Shown here piece after piece: positions 60,978 to 64,000 of a stretch of DNA of 64,000 bases. Source of the DNA: Streptomyces sp. NL15-2K (GTDB taxonomy: Bacteria; Actinomycetota; Actinomycetes; Streptomycetales; Streptomycetaceae); assembly GCF_030551255.1 (NCBI RefSeq), contig NZ_CP130630.1, positions 10,415,001 through 10,479,000 of the forward strand, written 5' to 3'. Made by a program: the position numbers and the translations under genes. Numbering within the stretch: position 1 is the first letter of the stretch; each line of letters starts with the position of its first letter. Under the pieces are notes generated by a model. The model made no database searches. It was not told where the DNA came from and saw only the letters and a program-made list of their open reading frames with translations.

Positions 60978-61409
60978 ATGGGAGAGGTTCGCGGTGCCCA
61001 CGGCACGTCCTCGCCGCTGCGTGTCACGGCGATCGCCAGTCTGACGCCGCTGGAGGAACTCGACGACGACCCCTTCCTGGTGGACTCCCGCAGCCAGCAC
61101 GCCATGTGCGCCCGCTGGGCCGCCGAGCGGGGCTACGTCGTCACCCGCGAACTCCTCGTGCGCGGACTGCGGTACGACCACTGCGTCCTGTGGGAGGGCG
61201 TCGGACCCGGCCGCGACCTGTTCGTCGCACCGAGCCTGCGCGTGCTCAGCAGCGCGCTGTCGTCGGTCGACGAGTTCACCGCCGAGTGCGCGCGGCGCGG
61301 GGTGCGCGTGGAGACGGTCGACCGGGCGGAACCGTCGTACGACGCCCAGATGAAGGCCCGGGTGCACCGCCGGCTGTCGATGCCGACGGCCGGCTACGAC
61401 GGGCGGTAG
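60978..61409 (+). CDS. small protein resembling a serine-recombinase N-terminal domain
   Basis: 143 residues. The succession RVTAIASLTPLEEL, Q-C-ARWAAERGYVVTRELL, LRYDHCVLWEGVGPGRDLFV and EFTAECARRGVRVETV follows the order of the resolvase catalytic fold. The Arg-rich RLxR motif and the DNA-binding part are absent. It may be a non-catalytic relative. GGAGG lies upstream (60960-60964), giving a spacing of about 13. The assignment is by eye only. Confidence 0.6.
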   Translation: MGEVRGAHGTSSPLRVTAIASLTPLEELDDDPFLVDSRSQHAMCARWAAERGYVVTRELLVRGLRYDHCVLWEGVGPGRDLFVAPSLRVLSSALSSVDEFTAECARRGVRVETVDRAEPSYDAQMKARVHRRLSMPTAGYDGR

Positions 61410-61448
61410 CGGGCCCGACCAGGGGGCGGGGCGGCGAGGTGGCGGCTC

Positions 61449-61470
61449 TGTCAGTGCCGTATGACAGTCT
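61449..61470 (+). promoter_or_regulatory. DNA-damage-type promoter (TGTCAGTG motif)
   Basis: TGTCAGTG-N8-CAGTCT at 61449-61470 differs by one base from the RecA-independent damage-inducible (PafBC-type) promoter pattern TGTCRGTG-N8-TANNNT of actinobacteria. It is placed about 50 bases before the next gene. CTGTCA/TGACAG also makes it an inverted repeat. Confidence 0.5.
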
Positions 61471-61520
61471 TGGCTGAAGGCCCGCATCGACGACGGGCCC
61501 GGACGTGAGGTGTACGGGGC

Positions 61521-63596
61521 GTGCGTGGAGGGCGTTGGCGGCGGGTCGCCAGTCAGGTCGGGCGGAGCGTCGCGGTGTGGGCCGTGTCCACCCTGACGAT
61601 GCTCGTGCTGGCCGGCATCCTGCCGGACTTCCGGCTCCAGTCCGCCGACGGCGACAGCGCCACCCGGATCGCCGCCACCGCGGCCCTCGGCGCCGGCGCC
61701 TTCGGCCTGCTGTCGGCCCTCGTGTGGCCCCTTCTCGTACGGCTCCTGCTGCTGGTGCCCGCGCTCGTGCTCGGCCTGCTGGTCTTCTTCCTCAACGGCT
61801 CGCTGCTGATCCTCGCCCTGCGCATCGTCCCCTCCGGCGACAGCGAGGCCGCCCCCGAGACGGCCGTCATCGTCGCCGCCGTCATGTCCGCCGTCGCCTC
61901 CGCCACCGGCGCCGCCCTGGCCGTCCGCGACGACGACGCCTACCGGCGCCGCCTGTACCGCCTCGCCGACCGCCGCCGCAGAACCCTGCCGCCCGGCCCG
62001 ACCAGCCCCGGCACCGTCTTCCTGCAACTCGACGGCGTCGGCCACGACGTCCTGCTCACCGCGGTCGGCCAGGGTCTGATGCCCACCGTCGCCCGCTGGC
62101 TCGACGGCGGCGACGGACGCCGCCCCACCCACCGGCTCACCCCGTGGCGCACCGACTGGTCCAGCCAGACCGGCGCCAGCCAGCTCGGCATCCTGCACGG
62201 CAGCAACCACGACATCCCGGCCTTCCGCTGGTACGAGAAGGACCGCCGCGAAGTCATGGTCTGCAACCGCCCGACCAGCGCCGCCGAACTCCAGCGCCGT
62301 GCGGTCGCGGCCACCGGCGACGGCGGACTGCTCAGCGCCGACGGCGCCAGCCGCGGCAACCTCTTCTCCGGCGGCGCCGACGAACAGGCCCTCGTCCTGT
62401 CCGTCGCCGGCCGCCGCAGTCGCGAGAACCGCTCCAGAGCGGGCTACTTCGCCTACTTCTCCGACCCGGCCAACGCGGTGCGCACCGCCCTGTCCTTCGT
62501 CGCCGACGCCGGCCGCGAGATAGGCCAGTCCACCCGGAACCGCGTGCGCAAGGTCCGCCCCCGGGTCTCCCGCGGCGGCCTCTACCCCTTCATCCGCGCC
62601 TTCGCCACCGTCGTCGAACGCGACGTCGTGGTCGCCGCGGTCATGGGCGACATGCTCGCCTGCCGCACCTCCGTCTACGCCGACCTCGTGGCGTACGACG
62701 AAGTGGCGCACCACTCCGGGCCGTTCAGCCGCGACGCCGAGAAGGTCCTCGAACGCCTCGACCGGGCGCTCGCGCTCATCGAGAACGTCGCCGAGCACGC
62801 CCCGCGCCCGTACCGCATCGTCGTGCTGTCCGACCACGGCCAGAGCCCCGGCGAGACCTTCCGCACCCGCTACGGCCTCACCCTCGGCGACCTGGTCCGG
62901 GCCGGCTGCGGGCTGCCCGTACCGCGCAAGGCCGAGCGCACCCACAGCGGCGCCGAGGCCCGCGCCGCCGTCCGCGCCGCGCTGCGCCGGCCCGTCGAGG
63001 AGGGCGGCGAGCAGCACCGGCCCTCGCACCGCCGCTCGGAACCGATCGTGCTGGCCTCCGGCAACCTCGGCCTGGTCTCCTTCCCGGACGTCCCGCACCG
63101 CATGAGCAAGGAGGAGCTGGACGCCCGCCACCCCGCCCTGCTGACGACCCTCGCCAACCACCCCGGCATCGGCTTCCTGCTCGTGCGCAGCGAGGAGCAC
63201 GGCGGGGTCGTCCTCGGCCCGTTCGGCACGGAAATACCGCTGGACGAGCTCGACGACAACCCCGGCCCGCTCGCCGACTTCGGGCCCGGCGCCGCCGACG
63301 TCGTCCGCCGCACGCACTCGTTCCCGCACACCGCCGACATCATGGTCAACTCCTGGTACGACCCCGCCGAGGGCGAGGTCCTCGCCTTCGAGGAGCAGAT
63401 CGGCTCGCACGGCGGCCTCGGCGGCGCCCAGGCCAAGCCGTTCCTGCTGTCGCCGCTCGCCTTCTCCGCACCCGTCGAGGACGGCGAGGAACTAGCCGGC
63501 GCCGAGCACATACACCGCGTGCTGCACCGCTGGCTGCGCGAGTCGGACGGCCCGCAAGTCCCGCTGCCGGCACGCCAGGAGCGACGCGCCGCCTGA
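61521..63596 (+). CDS. fusion of holin-type membrane domain and alkaline-phosphatase-superfamily phosphodiesterase
   Basis: 691 residues. The N-terminal ~140 hold four membrane helices (STLTMLVLAGILPDF, LLSALVWPLLVRLLLLVPAL, VLGLLVFFLNGSLLI, VIVAAVMSAVASATG) of the actinobacterial holin type. From ~165 an alkaline-phosphatase-fold domain follows: VFLQLDGVGHDVL (metal Asp), WSSQTGASQLGILHGSNHD (nucleophile region), YDEVAHHSGP and VLSDHGQSPG (metal ligands). The C-terminal part adds HTADIMVNSWYD. It probably cleaves a phosphodiester at the membrane face. The damage-type promoter upstream suggests stress induction. Confidence 0.82.
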   Translation: MRGGRWRRVASQVGRSVAVWAVSTLTMLVLAGILPDFRLQSADGDSATRIAATAALGAGAFGLLSALVWPLLVRLLLLVPALVLGLLVFFLNGSLLILALRIVPSGDSEAAPETAVIVAAVMSAVASATGAALAVRDDDAYRRRLYRLADRRRRTLPPGPTSPGTVFLQLDGVGHDVLLTAVGQGLMPTVARWLDGGDGRRPTHRLTPWRTDWSSQTGASQLGILHGSNHDIPAFRWYEKDRREVMVCNRPTSAAELQRRAVAATGDGGLLSADGASRGNLFSGGADEQALVLSVAGRRSRENRSRAGYFAYFSDPANAVRTALSFVADAGREIGQSTRNRVRKVRPRVSRGGLYPFIRAFATVVERDVVVAAVMGDMLACRTSVYADLVAYDEVAHHSGPFSRDAEKVLERLDRALALIENVAEHAPRPYRIVVLSDHGQSPGETFRTRYGLTLGDLVRAGCGLPVPRKAERTHSGAEARAAVRAALRRPVEEGGEQHRPSHRRSEPIVLASGNLGLVSFPDVPHRMSKEELDARHPALLTTLANHPGIGFLLVRSEEHGGVVLGPFGTEIPLDELDDNPGPLADFGPGAADVVRRTHSFPHTADIMVNSWYDPAEGEVLAFEEQIGSHGGLGGAQAKPFLLSPLAFSAPVEDGEELAGAEHIHRVLHRWLRESDGPQVPLPARQERRAA

Positions 63597-63702
63597 ACCC
63601 AGGTGGAAAATCGGCTGCGCCCGTCGATCGCCGCGCCCAGACTGTTCGTATCGGACCTCGCGCACCAGCGAGCCCTTCTCGAACACCCCCAGGAGTTGCT
63701 GC

Positions 63703-64000
63703 GTGCAGGCAGCCGTCACCGTCACGCCCGCCCGTATCCCCGAACTGCTGCTCGGCCTCGCCACCGTGCGGCCGGTCTTCGTCTGGGGCGCCCCCGGCAT
63801 CGGCAAGTCCTCCCTGGTACGGGAGTTCGCCGCGTCGCTCGGGCTGGAGTGCGTGAGCCTGCTGGGCACCCAGCTCGCCCCCGAGGACCTCATCGGCGTG
63901 CCCCAGATCCGCGACGGACGCTCGGTGTTCTGCCCGCCGGAGACGATCGCCCGCGACGAGCCGTACTGCCTGTTCCTGGACGAGCTGAACGCGGCCACAC
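63703..64000 (+). CDS. MoxR-type AAA+ ATPase, 3' end cut by the window
   Basis: The first 99 residues are visible. Walker A is WGAPGIGKSSLV (~32) and Walker B is YCLFLDELNAA (~88). This is the MoxR/RavA class, which remodel protein complexes and usually work with a VWA-domain partner encoded next to it. GTG 63703 with AGGAG about 7 bases upstream is the start. Confidence 0.85.
   Translation, partial: MQAAVTVTPARIPELLLGLATVRPVFVWGAPGIGKSSLVREFAASLGLECVSLLGTQLAPEDLIGVPQIRDGRSVFCPPETIARDEPYCLFLDELNAAT

Overview
This window is high-GC chromosomal DNA from an actinomycete, almost certainly a Streptomyces. The evidence is the strong third-position GC, frequent GTG starts, ATGA/GTGA gene overlaps, a Streptomyces-order gas-vesicle operon (gvpO-A-F-G-Y-Z-J-L-S-K), an F420-dependent oxidoreductase, and many families typical of the genus (ANTAR, DUF2795, baeRF, holin-phosphodiesterase).

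Layout. 1-8 kb: a peptidase operon (M20, S9, S66 LD-carboxypeptidase). The S66 gene has lost its start to two adjacent CTAG-targeted insertions, a 68-bp palindromic mini-element and a 1.1-kb IS5-type element. A secreted CocE-type hydrolase, a GNAT acetyltransferase and a VOC protein follow. 8-17.5 kb: a set that looks stress related (hemerythrin, holin-like membrane protein, SDR, enolase-superfamily enzyme, F420 oxidoreductase with a SigB-type promoter). An overlapping trio follows: FAD oxidoreductase, transketolase and LigD-type polymerase. 17.5-23 kb: the ten-gene gas-vesicle operon, translationally coupled from gvpA on. 23-33.4 kb: a tiny hydrophobic protein, methyltransferase, PAP2-lipid kinase fusion, ABC-F protein, baeRF protein, and a tightly coupled minus-strand operon DUF2795-CBS-membrane protein-PfpI-catalase.

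33.4-45.5 kb is accessory and scarred: SDRs, MmyB-type regulators (one frameshifted), fragments of a GH42 beta-galactosidase and a PfkB sugar kinase, and a TetR/SDR divergon with three operator sites. The same three-site array recurs about 2.5 kb away between a broken XdhC gene and a dicarboxylate transporter-racemase-GntR operon. 45.5-54 kb: a TPP enzyme, a SigF/SigB-family sigma factor behind a strongly structured leader, PAS/GAF and GAF-ANTAR regulators, a 38-bp tandem array, a secreted anchored protein, and an aminotransferase-fold protein without the usual lysine, coupled to a metallo-hydrolase. 54-59.4 kb: decayed and frameshifted ABC-F and membrane-protein genes around one intact MFS exporter. 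59.4-64 kb: DedA and UlaG-like genes, a resolvase-like small protein, a holin-phosphodiesterase fusion behind a DNA-damage-type promoter, and the start of a MoxR-type ATPase.

The most unusual signals are regulatory or mobile: the nested CTAG insertions and their shared termini, the duplicated TetR operator array, the three-way-junction leader of the sigma factor, and the lysine-less aminotransferase. No tRNA, rRNA, CRISPR array or prophage was seen. Frameshift calls assume the sequence is error free.
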